Origin: an uncultured Oscillibacter sp.
Lineage (GTDB): Bacteria; Bacillota; Clostridia; Oscillospirales; Oscillospiraceae
NCBI RefSeq assembly: GCF_900544955.1
Contig: NZ_UQXD01000003.1
Location: 1 to 64,000 of the forward strand
Reading direction: 5' to 3'
DNA length: 64,000 bases
The position numbers were made by a program, and so were the translations under genes. Numbering within the stretch: position 1 is the stretch's first letter; each line of letters starts with the position of its first letter. Below, in pieces: positions 8,942 to 17,342 of this stretch. The notes below the pieces were generated by a model. The model was not told the DNA's origin, did not search any database, and was given only the letters and a program-made list of their open reading frames with translations.

Positions 8942-10342
8942 TCACTGCGCCGACGCCTGGGCCATTCGGGCCCCGGCGCTGCGGACCGTCCGCCGCAGGA
9001 AGATGGTGCTGAGGGTGATGGAGGCGATCTCCGCAATGGGGAAGGCCCACCACACCAGCTCCAGCCGCCCCGTCTGGGCCAGCAGCCACGCCACCGGCAG
9101 CAGCACCAGCATCTGGCGGCACACGGAGACGATCAGGCTGTAAAAGGGGTTGCCGATGGCCTGGCACACGGACCCGGCGATGATGCAGAAGCCCGCCAGC
9201 AAAAAGGAGATGCTGATGATCCGCAGGGCGGGCACGCCGATGGCGGTCATGGTCTCCGAGGCGTCGAACAGGGCCAGCAGCGTGGCCGGCATGACCTGGA
9301 AGAGGCCGAAGCCCACCGCCATGATGGCCGTGGCGGTGAAGATGGTCAGCTTCACCGTCTTCCACACCCGCTCCGGCCGGGCGGCGCCGTAGTTGTAGGA
9401 GATGATGGGCACCATGCCGTTGTTCAGGCCGAAGATGGGCATGAAGATGAAGCTCTGAATCTTGAAGTAGGCGCCGAACACCGCCGTGGCGGTGGGGGTG
9501 AAGGCGAAGAGGATTTTATTCATGCCGAAGGTCATGACGGAGCCGATGGACTGCATGACGATGGAGGGGAAGCCCACCCGGTAAATCTCCCCGGCCACCG
9601 TCTTGTCCCAGCGGATCAGCCGGCGGCGGATGTGGATGTCGGGATTGTGCTTCAGATTCATCACCACCGCCACCGCGGCCGCCACGATCTGACCCAGGAC
9701 GGTGGCCACCGCGGCCCCCGCCACCTCCAGCCGGGGCGCGCCCAGCAAGCCGAAGATCAAAATGGGGTCCAGGACGATGTTGATGGCGGCGCCGATCAGC
9801 TGGGTACACATGGCCAGGGTGGTCCGCCCGGTGGACTGGAGCAGCCGCTCAAAGCAGAACTGGCTGAACAGTCCCACGGACAGCCCCAGGCAGATGCGGG
9901 TGTAGGCGGTGCCCATCTCCACAATCTCCGGCACCGACGCGGCCTGGGCCAGGAAGAAGGGCCGGGAGAGGAAGATGCCGATGAGGGCAAATACCGCGGC
10001 GCTGCACAGCGAGAGGAAGATGCCGCTGCCGGCGGCCCGGTCCGCCATCTCCTGCCGCCGCTCCCCCAGGGACCGGGACAGCAGGGCGTTGATGCCCACG
10101 GCGGTGCCGGCGCCCACGGCGATCATCAGGCTCTGGAGGGGGAAGGCCAGTCCCACGGCGTTGAAGGCGTTTTCGCTGAGCCGGGAGACAAACACGCTGT
10201 CCACCACGTTGTACAGCGCCTGGACCAGCATGGAGATCATCATAGGGACGGCCATACTGGCCAACAGCTTTCCCACCGGCAACACGCCCATCTTGTTTTC
10301 CTGCGGCGCCGCCCCCGCGGCGGAGTGGTTATCGTCTATCAT
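8942..10342 (-). CDS. MATE family efflux transporter
   Basis: 466-residue integral membrane protein with about 12 predicted helices in two homologous halves, typical of cation-coupled multidrug/toxin exporters. Family-like segments are LASMAVPMMISMLVQALYNVVDSVFVS near the start, GVGAGTAVGINALLSRSLGE, and the second-half ALFDASETM and IMPIFGLNNGMVPIISYNYGA. AAAGGA precedes the ATG by 7 nt. Substrate cannot be read from sequence. It stands alone between prfB and a shared terminator. Confidence 0.93.
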   Translation of the reverse strand: MIDDNHSAAGAAPQENKMGVLPVGKLLASMAVPMMISMLVQALYNVVDSVFVSRLSENAFNAVGLAFPLQSLMIAVGAGTAVGINALLSRSLGERRQEMADRAAGSGIFLSLCSAAVFALIGIFLSRPFFLAQAASVPEIVEMGTAYTRICLGLSVGLFSQFCFERLLQSTGRTTLAMCTQLIGAAINIVLDPILIFGLLGAPRLEVAGAAVATVLGQIVAAAVAVVMNLKHNPDIHIRRRLIRWDKTVAGEIYRVGFPSIVMQSIGSVMTFGMNKILFAFTPTATAVFGAYFKIQSFIFMPIFGLNNGMVPIISYNYGAARPERVWKTVKLTIFTATAIMAVGFGLFQVMPATLLALFDASETMTAIGVPALRIISISFLLAGFCIIAGSVCQAIGNPFYSLIVSVCRQMLVLLPVAWLLAQTGRLELVWWAFPIAEIASITLSTIFLRRTVRSAGARMAQASAQ

Positions 10343-10456
10343 TTGTATATCCTTTCTCTGTCTGTGAATGGCTCTCGTGTCACCGGCGAAAAAGGACGCG
10401 GCCCAAAGCCGCGCCTTTTGGTGGCATCCAATTGCATCGCCGGGGCTGTGGGCCGG

Positions 10457-11581
10457 TTACTTTTTCAGCTCCCCGGTGGCCAGCTGGGTGAGGTAGGCGT
10501 TCAAAAACCCGTCCAGATCGCCGTCCATCACGTTGTCGATGTTGCCGGTCTCATAGCCGGTGCGGGTGTCCTTCACCATCTGGTAGGGCATGAACACGTA
10601 GGAGCGGATCTGGCTGCCCCACTCAATCTTCATCTGAACGCCCTTGATGTCGGAGATTTTCTCCGCATGCTGCTGGGCCTTCAGCTCCAGGAGCTTGGCC
10701 CGGAGCATCTTCATGCAGTTGTCCTTGTTCTGGAACTGGCTGCGCTCCTGCTGGGAGGCCACCACCACGCCCGTGGGCTTGTGGATCAGCCGGACGGCGG
10801 AGGAGGTCTTGTTCACGTGCTGGCCGCCGGCGCCGGAGGCGCGGTAGACCTGCATCTCGATGTCCTCCTCCCGGATCTCGATGGACTCGTCGTTCTCGAT
10901 CTCCGGCATCACCTCCACCGCGGCGAAGGACGTCTGCCGCCGGGCGTTGGCGTCGAAGGGGGAGACTCGGACCAGCCGGTGGACCCCGTTTTCGCTCTTC
11001 AGCAGCCCGTAGGCGTTCTCCCCCTCGATGGAGATGGCGGCGGACTTGATGCCCGCCTCGTCGCCGTCCTCATAGTCCAGAATCTTGTAGACAAAGCCGT
11101 GGCGCTCCACCCAGCGGGTGTACATCCGGTAGAGCATCTGGGCCCAGTCCTGGGCCTCAGTGCCGCCGGCGCCGGCGTGGAACTGCAAAATGGCGTTGGA
11201 GCTGTCGTACTCCCCGGAGAGCAGGGTGGTCATCCGGGTCTCCTCCACCTTCTCCTCCAGCGCGGCGTACTCCGTCTTCAGCTCCGCCAGCAGCTCCTCG
11301 TCCTCCGCCTCCTGGCCCATCTCGCAAAGGGCGGTCAAATCCTCCCAGGCGGAGACCAGCTTCTCCTGCCGGGCCACCTTGTTTTGCAGCTGCTTGAGGC
11401 GCATCTGCACCTTCTGGGACCGCTCCAGATCGTTCCAAAAGCCGTCCTGGGCCGTCTCATCCTCCAGACGCTGCGCCTCCTGCCGGGCGCTCTCGATGTC
11501 CAGCGCGGCGGCCAGCTTCTCCAGCTCCGGGCGCAGGTCCCGCAGCTTCTGTTTATATGCGTCGTATTCGATCAAAGCCAT
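10457..11581 (-). CDS. prfB: Peptide chain release factor 2, no programmed frameshift
   Basis: Recognises UGA/UAA stop codons and triggers peptide release. The 374-residue product has the SPF anticodon-mimic tripeptide in RVSPFDANARRQTSFA and the catalytic GGQ in ASGAGGQHVNKTSSAVRL. The N-terminal coiled segment is read continuously in one frame. Thus the in-frame UGA and +1 shift that autoregulate prfB in most bacteria are absent. The start at 11581 (MALIEYDAY) has GGAG 8-10 nt upstream; the ATG at 11587 is too close to it. Confidence 0.96.
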   Translation of the reverse strand: MALIEYDAYKQKLRDLRPELEKLAAALDIESARQEAQRLEDETAQDGFWNDLERSQKVQMRLKQLQNKVARQEKLVSAWEDLTALCEMGQEAEDEELLAELKTEYAALEEKVEETRMTTLLSGEYDSSNAILQFHAGAGGTEAQDWAQMLYRMYTRWVERHGFVYKILDYEDGDEAGIKSAAISIEGENAYGLLKSENGVHRLVRVSPFDANARRQTSFAAVEVMPEIENDESIEIREEDIEMQVYRASGAGGQHVNKTSSAVRLIHKPTGVVVASQQERSQFQNKDNCMKMLRAKLLELKAQQHAEKISDIKGVQMKIEWGSQIRSYVFMPYQMVKDTRTGYETGNIDNVMDGDLDGFLNAYLTQLATGELKK

Positions 11582-11619
11582 GACCATCTCTCCGTCTTTT
11601 GAATTTCATTAGCCATAGT

Positions 11620-11648
11620 ATTATATCGGAGCGCTGTTTATTTGTAAA
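11620..11648 (-). promoter_or_regulatory. Sigma-A-type promoter for prfB
   Basis: On the minus strand: TTTACA, 17-bp spacer, TATAAT (plus-strand positions 11643-11648 and 11620-11625), about 40 bp upstream of the prfB start. Confidence 0.7.
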
Positions 11649-11785
11649 GAAAAACCTTCTTTTCTGCGAAAAGAGCCGCTTGTTCATAATTTGTTCATGA
11701 TTATCTCCGCGATTTCGGCTATGTTACAAGAAGGAATACCCTCAAACCATTGGAAGCCATGCAATTTGTCAAATGGAGGTCGCAT

Positions 11786-14700
11786 ATGAAGGGATTTTGG
11801 ACGAGGAAGGTGCCGGCATGTCTGCTGGCCGTCATCATGGTTGTGAGTCTGATGCCTGCCGCCCTGGCGGCGGACTGCGGCCACAACAACTGGAGCAGCT
11901 GGCAGAAGCTCAACGACACCCAGCACCAGCGCAAGTGCCTCACCAGCGGCTGCCCCGGCACCCAGGAGGCCAACCACAACTGGGCCGCCGCCTATGAGAC
12001 CGACCACAACGCCCACTGGCAGCGGTGCGCCGACTGCGGCGCCCAAACCGCCCACGCCAGCCACACCTACGACGGCACCATGCGCAGCGACGCCACCAAC
12101 CACTGGGACCAGTGCACCGTCTGCGGCTACAAGGAGAACCTGGGCGGCCACGTGGACCTGAACAACGACGGCAAGTGCGATACCTGCGGCTATTCCATGG
12201 GCACCGCCAACATCACCGTCACCTTCATGAACGGCTCCAGTACCTATAAGTCCCAGAGCATCCGGAGCGGGTCCTCCCCCTCCAACCCCGGCACGCCCTC
12301 CAGGTCCTCCAACAGCAAGGACTATACCTTCAAGGGCTGGAGCACCCGGAACCCCGGCAGCTCCGCGCTGTACGACGGGCAGACTTATCTGTCCTCCGCC
12401 AAGGTGGCCAGCACCTCCCTCTCCTCCAGCACCACCTATTATGCCCTGTATGAGAAGAAGACCGACACCACCATCACCTGGAAGGTCAAGCCCGGCAACG
12501 AGCTCTCCTTCAAGCGCTCCGACTTCAAGGATCTGTTCAAGGACGTGTACGGCAATACCGAGCTGCTCTATGTGGAATTCGAAGCGGACAGCTCCCTGAA
12601 AACCTCCAACGGCACCCTGTACACCGGCCGGGGCACCAAGGATGAGGACACCTTCAGCAAGAGCAATCTGGAGGACTATGAGTTCTATTACAGTAAGAGC
12701 AGACACGGCGATTACGCCCTGGAGAGCCTGAGCTTTGTGGCCAACAGCGGCGCCAAGGGCAAGACTGTCACTCTGGACTTCACCATCTACGGCGAAGACG
12801 ACGAGGAGCTGGAGGGCACCCTGGAAATCGAGATCACCACCAGCAGCTCCTCTTCCAAGAACAAGGGCGACATCTCCTACGAGGTGAAGGCCGGGAAGAC
12901 CGTGACATTTGACCGCAAGGACTTCAAGAACCTCTTCGACGACGAGTATGACGACGACGACACCTTCCGCTATGTGGTCTTTGAGCCCGACAGCTCCTAC
13001 AAGGCCGCCAACGGCTATCTCTACTACGACTACAACGGCGGCGACGAGGAGAAGTTCACCAAGGCCGAGCTGGACGGCGAGGAGTTCTATTACACCTCCT
13101 CCAGGGGCGACTACGCCCTCAATGACCTGACCTTCGTGGCCGGCAAGGAAGCCGACGGCGAGACCGTCTCCCTGGACTTCACCCTCTACGGCGACGACGA
13201 GGAGCTGGAGGGCACGCTGAAAATCCTGATCGGCGACGTGGACAAGGACGACGACGATGACGACGAGGACGACGGCGACATCACCTACACCGTGGACGAC
13301 GACGGCGAGGCCGACTTCGACCGCAAGGACTTCTACAACTACTTCAAGGACGAGGACGGCGGCACCTTCCGGTATGTCCGCTTCTATCCCGACAGCACCT
13401 ACAAGTCCGCCGACGGCGCCATCTACTTCGACTACGACGGCGACGACGAGGAGGAGTTCTCCCGCAGCGACCTGGAGGAGTACTCGTTCTATTACAGCTC
13501 CGACGAGTATGGCGACTACGAGCTCAAGGAGCTGACTTTCGTGGCCGGCAAGGACTTTGACGAGCCCCTCTCCATCGACTTCCGCCTCTACAACAGCGAC
13601 GACGATTACGTGAAGGGCACTCTGGTCATCAAGCCCGCCAAGAGCACCGTCATCAGCGGCTCCGGCTACGGCAACATCCGCTATTACACCACCACCGGCA
13701 ATGCGGTGCAGATCAACGCCAACGACATCGCCCGGTTCTTCTCCAAGGAGTACCCCGGCAGCACCCTGCGGTATGTGGAGCTGATCGGCGTCCCCTCCTC
13801 CGGCACGCTGTACCACGACTACTACACCAGCAGCAGCCGCAAGCAGCTCACCGCCAACAACTGCAAGGACCAGTCCTTCTACTACAACGCCACCAGCAGC
13901 CAGTACAGCCTGGATGAGCTGACCTATATCCCCTCCGGCACCAACTACTGCGGCTCCATCCCCTTCACCGCCTACGGCACCGGCAGCCAGTCGGTCCAGG
14001 GCTCCATCCTTATCAGCGTCACCCGCAGCGCGGTGTCCGAGGTCTACGGCGTCACTCCCAAGAACACCTCCGTCTCCTTCCCCGCCTCGGCCATTTACAG
14101 CGCGGTCTACAACGCCACCAACACCGCCCTGGCCTCCATCCAGCTGCTGGAGCTGCCCGCCTCCAATGTGGGCACCGTGAACGTCGGCGGCAACTATGTC
14201 AGCCTCAAGGCCAACATCACCACCCGCTACGGTTACAACAGCGGCTCCGAGCAGATCAGCCAGTTGAAATTCGTTCCCTCCAGCGGCTACACCGGCTCCG
14301 TGGAGATCCCCTACGTGGCCTATGACAGCAAGGGCAACGCCATTGCCTCCGGCAAGTTCTGCCTGGGGGTGGTGAACAGCGTGAAGCGCTTCAGCGACGT
14401 CTCCTCCGACTCCTGGTGCTACAAGTACGTGACGGAGCTCTCCGACGCCAGCATCATCGGCGGCTATTCCGACAACACCTTCCGTCCCAACAGCACCGTG
14501 ACCTACGGCGCGGCCCTGAAGCTCATCATGCTGGCCGCGGGCTACACCGAGCAGGCCCCCACCGGCAGCAACACCTTCAGCGGCTACCTCTCCAGGGCCC
14601 AGAAGGACGGCCTGGTGTCCGGCAGCGTGGACTTGAACAAAGCCATCACCCGGCTGCAGGTGTCCCAGCTGGCGGCCAAGGCCCTGAAGCTGAGCATCAG

Positions 14701-14881
14701 CAACCTCTCCAGCAACCGTCCCTTCACCGACACCGCCGACGTGTACGTGCAGGCCCTGAACGCCGCCGGCATCGTGGAAGGCTACTTTGACAACGGCTCC
14801 AGCACCTTCAAGCCCAACAACACCCTGACCCGCGGGCAGGTGGCCGCCATCGTCTGGCGGATGCGGAATTACAAAGCCTGA
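11786..14881 (+). CDS. Secreted multi-repeat protein with three SLH domains
   Basis: 1031 residues. The start at 11786 follows GGAGG and opens a clear signal peptide (MKGFWTRKVPACLLAVIMVV..ALAA). Residues 25-150 carry repeated W..C..CG/His-rich motifs. About 150-225 resemble an InlB-type beta-grasp repeat (FKGWS...YYALYE). Five tandem repeats of about 125-135 residues follow, starting near 225, 360, 495, 628 and 753, with shared FxRxDFxxxF, (L/F)xYVxF and L..L(T/S)F(V/I) landmarks. Repeats 1-3 are very acidic, with an Asp run near 490. The C-terminus (866-1031) has three SLH domains (RFSDVSSDSWCYKYV; QKDGLV; PFTDTADVYVQAL) that should bind pyruvylated wall polymer. Role inferred: surface or S-layer-associated protein. 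Confidence 0.9.
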   Translation: MKGFWTRKVPACLLAVIMVVSLMPAALAADCGHNNWSSWQKLNDTQHQRKCLTSGCPGTQEANHNWAAAYETDHNAHWQRCADCGAQTAHASHTYDGTMRSDATNHWDQCTVCGYKENLGGHVDLNNDGKCDTCGYSMGTANITVTFMNGSSTYKSQSIRSGSSPSNPGTPSRSSNSKDYTFKGWSTRNPGSSALYDGQTYLSSAKVASTSLSSSTTYYALYEKKTDTTITWKVKPGNELSFKRSDFKDLFKDVYGNTELLYVEFEADSSLKTSNGTLYTGRGTKDEDTFSKSNLEDYEFYYSKSRHGDYALESLSFVANSGAKGKTVTLDFTIYGEDDEELEGTLEIEITTSSSSSKNKGDISYEVKAGKTVTFDRKDFKNLFDDEYDDDDTFRYVVFEPDSSYKAANGYLYYDYNGGDEEKFTKAELDGEEFYYTSSRGDYALNDLTFVAGKEADGETVSLDFTLYGDDEELEGTLKILIGDVDKDDDDDDEDDGDITYTVDDDGEADFDRKDFYNYFKDEDGGTFRYVRFYPDSTYKSADGAIYFDYDGDDEEEFSRSDLEEYSFYYSSDEYGDYELKELTFVAGKDFDEPLSIDFRLYNSDDDYVKGTLVIKPAKSTVISGSGYGNIRYYTTTGNAVQINANDIARFFSKEYPGSTLRYVELIGVPSSGTLYHDYYTSSSRKQLTANNCKDQSFYYNATSSQYSLDELTYIPSGTNYCGSIPFTAYGTGSQSVQGSILISVTRSAVSEVYGVTPKNTSVSFPASAIYSAVYNATNTALASIQLLELPASNVGTVNVGGNYVSLKANITTRYGYNSGSEQISQLKFVPSSGYTGSVEIPYVAYDSKGNAIASGKFCLGVVNSVKRFSDVSSDSWCYKYVTELSDASIIGGYSDNTFRPNSTVTYGAALKLIMLAAGYTEQAPTGSNTFSGYLSRAQKDGLVSGSVDLNKAITRLQVSQLAAKALKLSISNLSSNRPFTDTADVYVQALNAAGIVEGYFDNGSSTFKPNNTLTRGQVAAIVWRMRNYKA

Positions 14882-14892
14882 CCCAAGCGCCC

Positions 14893-14931
14893 AACAGGCC
14901 CGGACTGCATGGCAGTCCGGGCCTGTTTTTT
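14893..14931 (+). terminator. Terminator after the SLH protein gene
   Basis: Perfect 16-bp stem (14893-14908 with 14912-14927), 3-nt loop, T-run. Confidence 0.9.
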
Positions 14932-14975
14932 CGCGCCCTCCATCCGCCGCCGGACCGGTGACGCCCTGCCGCCTC

Positions 14976-15015
14976 AAAAAAAGATTCCCCGGCGGAGGTT
15001 CTCTCCGCCGGGGAA
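14976..15015 (-). terminator. Terminator of the nitroreductase gene
   Basis: 13-bp stem (14985-14997 with 15003-15015), followed on the minus strand by a seven-T run (14976-14982). Confidence 0.88.
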
Positions 15016-15020
15016 CGGCC

Positions 15021-15569
15021 TCACCAGTGGTTGAAGCCCAGGACCTCGTCCAGGGGCTTGCGCTCCTTTTTCCGGGGCGCCTTCTCCGTGGCCGGATAGC
15101 CCACGGTGATAATCAGCCGGACGGTGCGCTCCGCCGGGATGCCCAGGCCCCTGCGGAGCTCCTCCTGGCTCATGGTGCCGATCATGCAGGTGCCAAGGCC
15201 CAGAGCGGTGGCCTCATAGCACAGCGCCATAGCCGCCATGCCGATGTCCATCTGGGCAAAGTGCTGGGAGCCGTACCGCTCCCCCACCCCGGGCCGCAGG
15301 TGGGCCTCGGTCTCGCAGATCAGGATGAACGCGGGCACCTGCCCGCCCCAGGGACAGCCCGTCAGCCCCTCGTCGTCCAGCGCCTCCACCACCCGGGCCC
15401 GGGCATCGGCCTCATCCACAATGAGAAACCGCCAGGGCTGCGCGTTGCAGCCGCTGGGGGACATCCGCGCCACCTCCACCAGGTGGGTCAGCACCTCCCG
15501 GGGAACGGGCTGGTCACGGTAGGCCCGGCAGCTCTCGCGGGCCATCTGCAATGCCTCAAACTCCATCAT
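15021..15569 (-). CDS. Nitroreductase family protein (FMN-dependent)
   Basis: 182 residues, compact single-domain nitroreductase fold. Visible features are ESCRAYRDQPVPREVLTHLVEVARMSPSGCNAQPW, which forms the FMN-phosphate and flavin contacts, MDIGMAAMALCYEATALGLGTCMIG in the middle, and a C-terminal IITVGYPATEKAPRKKERK. FMN is assumed bound; the reducible substrate is unknown. The start at 15569 is preceded by AAAGGGAG; the adjacent ATG at 15566 is equally possible. The longer frame upstream is not coding. Confidence 0.93.
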   Translation of the reverse strand: MMEFEALQMARESCRAYRDQPVPREVLTHLVEVARMSPSGCNAQPWRFLIVDEADARARVVEALDDEGLTGCPWGGQVPAFILICETEAHLRPGVGERYGSQHFAQMDIGMAAMALCYEATALGLGTCMIGTMSQEELRRGLGIPAERTVRLIITVGYPATEKAPRKKERKPLDEVLGFNHW

Positions 15570-15684
15570 ACGCTCCCTTTCTCCCGCCGGCTCCCCGGCG
15601 GGTGTTCCGTTGCCTCTGGAAAGAGCATACCAGATTCTGGGGCCGGATGCAACCGCCTCCGGCCGCGGACCGGGCTGTTGCCCG

Positions 15685-15765
15685 GGCACAGGCCGGGGGA
15701 AGACTCCCGCCCCGCCTGCGGACACAGGCCGAGGAAGGCCCCGTCCCGCCTGTGGGCACAGCCCT
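15685..15765. repeat. Short degenerate tandem repeat, about 35 bp period
   Basis: GGCACAGGCC-type units begin near 15685, 15721 and 15755 (about 2.5 copies), in the 320-bp gap between the nitroreductase start and the minor-pilin operon. I see no gene in this gap (15570-15893). The frames across it are GC-driven. Confidence 0.45.
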
Positions 15766-15841
15766 CCGGCAGGCCGCGGCGGGGGCGCTGCTGTCGGGAC
15801 CCTTTCCCCCGCACGCCCCGGCTTCCCCGATGGCACGGATG

Positions 15842-15887
15842 CAAAAGAAGAGGGCGGCCGGCAGACCGCCGGACGCCCCCTCTTCCC
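15842..15887 (-). terminator. Terminator of the minor-pilin operon
   Basis: GC-rich inverted repeat with GAAGAGGG/CCCTCTTC outer arms (about 15848-15887) and TTTTGC following on the minus strand, just after the last pilin gene. Confidence 0.7.
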
Positions 15888-15893
15888 GTTTTC

Positions 15894-16385
15894 TCAGGGC
15901 GGATTCAGCAGGCGGACGGAAAATTCCGCCTCGGCCCACGGATCGTCCTCCTCCGTCCTCCCGGCACCCCGAACCGAGATTTTCACCGTCACCAGCTCTC
16001 CGCCGCCGGGAGTTACCTTCGCCTCCGCCTGGGCGGTCAGTCCGCTGGTGTAGGCCCTCTCTCCCACCAGGTCTTTGCCGCCGACGGTCACCCGGTCATC
16101 GGTGCTGCCGACCGCTGCCCCGACTCCAAAGCCTGGACTGTTGAAGGTGATCCCACCCGTTCCGGATACCTTGACTCCGGTGGCGGTGCGCAGCTCGTCG
16201 GCCAGGGCGGCGGACAGCGTTCCGCACAGCACCTCCGACTCCGCATAGACGGTGGCCTCACGATAGGCGTGCAGCACGGCGGGCAGTCCCCCCACCAGGG
16301 CGGCGGTCATCAGCCCCAAAATCAGCATCGCCGCCAGCATCTCCGTCATGGTGAAGCCGCCCCGCCGGTTCCGTTTTCCTCTCAC
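15894..16385 (-). CDS. Type IV pilin-like minor pseudopilin (163 aa)
   Basis: Has a class III prepilin signal: short basic leader MRGKRNRRGG, then FTMTEMLAAMLILGLMTAAL with Glu at +5 after the predicted cleavage site. The remainder is a small globular domain (residues 40-163) with no feature I can assign. PilD, encoded elsewhere in this locus, would cleave it. Its ATG overlaps the stop of the preceding gene by 4 nt, so translation is probably coupled. Likely a minor pilin that primes assembly or sits at the tip. Confidence 0.85.
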   Translation of the reverse strand: MRGKRNRRGGFTMTEMLAAMLILGLMTAALVGGLPAVLHAYREATVYAESEVLCGTLSAALADELRTATGVKVSGTGGITFNSPGFGVGAAVGSTDDRVTVGGKDLVGERAYTSGLTAQAEAKVTPGGGELVTVKISVRGAGRTEEDDPWAEAEFSVRLLNPP

Positions 16386-16690
16386 GGCGCGCCCTCCTTC
16401 CGCTCATAGGAGGTGAGGGTGCCGCCGCCCGTCACGGACACGGGGACCTTCCAGCTCTCCCCGCCCGCTTTGATGGCCACCGCCCCCGCTTTTTCGGATT
16501 CTCCGCCCACGCCCGCCTCGGCGGCGGACAGCTCCTCATAAAACCGGGCGTCATTGCCCCGGGCGGCGGCGTTCAGCCGGAAGGAGGCCGTCACCATGGT
16601 GACCAGCAGCGCGGTGGCCAGGGACACCAGCAGCAGCGCCGCCAAGGTCTCGGTGAGGGTCTCCCCCCGCCGGCTGTTCCACTTCTTCAT
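16382..16690 (-). CDS. Small type IV pilin-like protein (102 aa)
   Basis: The leader MKKWNSRRG is followed by ETLTETLAALLLVSLATALLVTMVTAS, a pilin-type hydrophobic helix with Glu at +5. Position +1 is Glu rather than the usual Phe/Met, so processing by PilD may differ. The C-terminal part is short (about 65 residues). It overlaps both neighbours by 4 nt, so it is part of the tightly coupled minor-pilin operon. The role is inferred from context. Confidence 0.8.
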   Translation of the reverse strand: MKKWNSRRGETLTETLAALLLVSLATALLVTMVTASFRLNAAARGNDARFYEELSAAEAGVGGESEKAGAVAIKAGGESWKVPVSVTGGGTLTSYERKEGAP

Positions 16691-17322
16691 GGCTCCTCCC
16701 CCCTTGTGATGGTGCCCGCCTCCCAGGCGACCCGGTAGGTGCGGACCCTGATAGATCTCTCCCTCTCATTTCCGTCGGCGTCCACCCACGTCTCATGTCG
16801 AATCCGGGTCTGGTCCGACACAAGGGCCGGCATGGACAGCACCAGCGGCACCCGGGTGCCCCCGTCCTCCTGGATGGCCAGCGTCACGGTGAGGTTGCAC
16901 TTCTCATCCATGGAAAGCTCCGCCTCCACCAGGCCGGAACCGTCCTGGAAGATGTCCCCGGCGTCCACGGTCAGCGACACGGGATGGGGCTTCCGGCCAT
17001 AGAAGGTCTCCTCCGCCGCCGCCTCAACCGTGGAGGACAGTGCCGCTCCGGCCGGGGCACAGGTGGGGCCGAGCGTCAAATCGCCGTCCTCGCTGGTCAT
17101 GGAGAAGTTCTTTTCGCTCAGCAGGTCCTGCAACAGCCTGGCCGCGGAGGAGACGGCGAGGTAGTCCTGCTGGGCCTGGCGCTGGGTGCGCAGCTGGCCC
17201 GCACTGGCGGTGGCCGCGGTGAGAATCACCGCGCCCACCATCAGGCACAGGAGGAAAAAAACCAGGGCAATGAGGATGGAGGCCCCCCTCCGGCTTTTCC
17301 ATTTTTTCTGAATCGCCCCCAT
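16687..17322 (-). CDS. Pilus-associated membrane-anchored protein, PilX-like (211 aa)
   Basis: Begins MGAIQKKWKSRRGASILIALVFFLLCLMVGAVILTAATAS: a basic leader, Gly, then a hydrophobic helix. It resembles PilX/GspK-type minor pilins, which start with a similar RG(A/S)xL(I/V) segment; +5 is not Glu, as in GspK-like proteins. About 165 residues of extracytoplasmic domain follow. It lies 20 nt after the giant pseudopilin gene and overlaps the next gene by 4 nt. Inferred minor pilin or tip component. Confidence 0.78.
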   Translation of the reverse strand: MGAIQKKWKSRRGASILIALVFFLLCLMVGAVILTAATASAGQLRTQRQAQQDYLAVSSAARLLQDLLSEKNFSMTSEDGDLTLGPTCAPAGAALSSTVEAAAEETFYGRKPHPVSLTVDAGDIFQDGSGLVEAELSMDEKCNLTVTLAIQEDGGTRVPLVLSMPALVSDQTRIRHETWVDADGNERERSIRVRTYRVAWEAGTITRGEEP

Positions 17323-17342
17323 GGGACCGCCTCCTCTCTCGA

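Noticed and set aside
8942..10342. MATE gene as evidence of acquired drug resistance
   Set aside because: Chromosomal housekeeping-style context, no mobile element signs; substrate cannot be told from sequence.
9000..11602. Long open frame antisense to MATE and prfB
   Set aside because: Spans two unrelated genes and the gap between them; composition typical of antisense frames.
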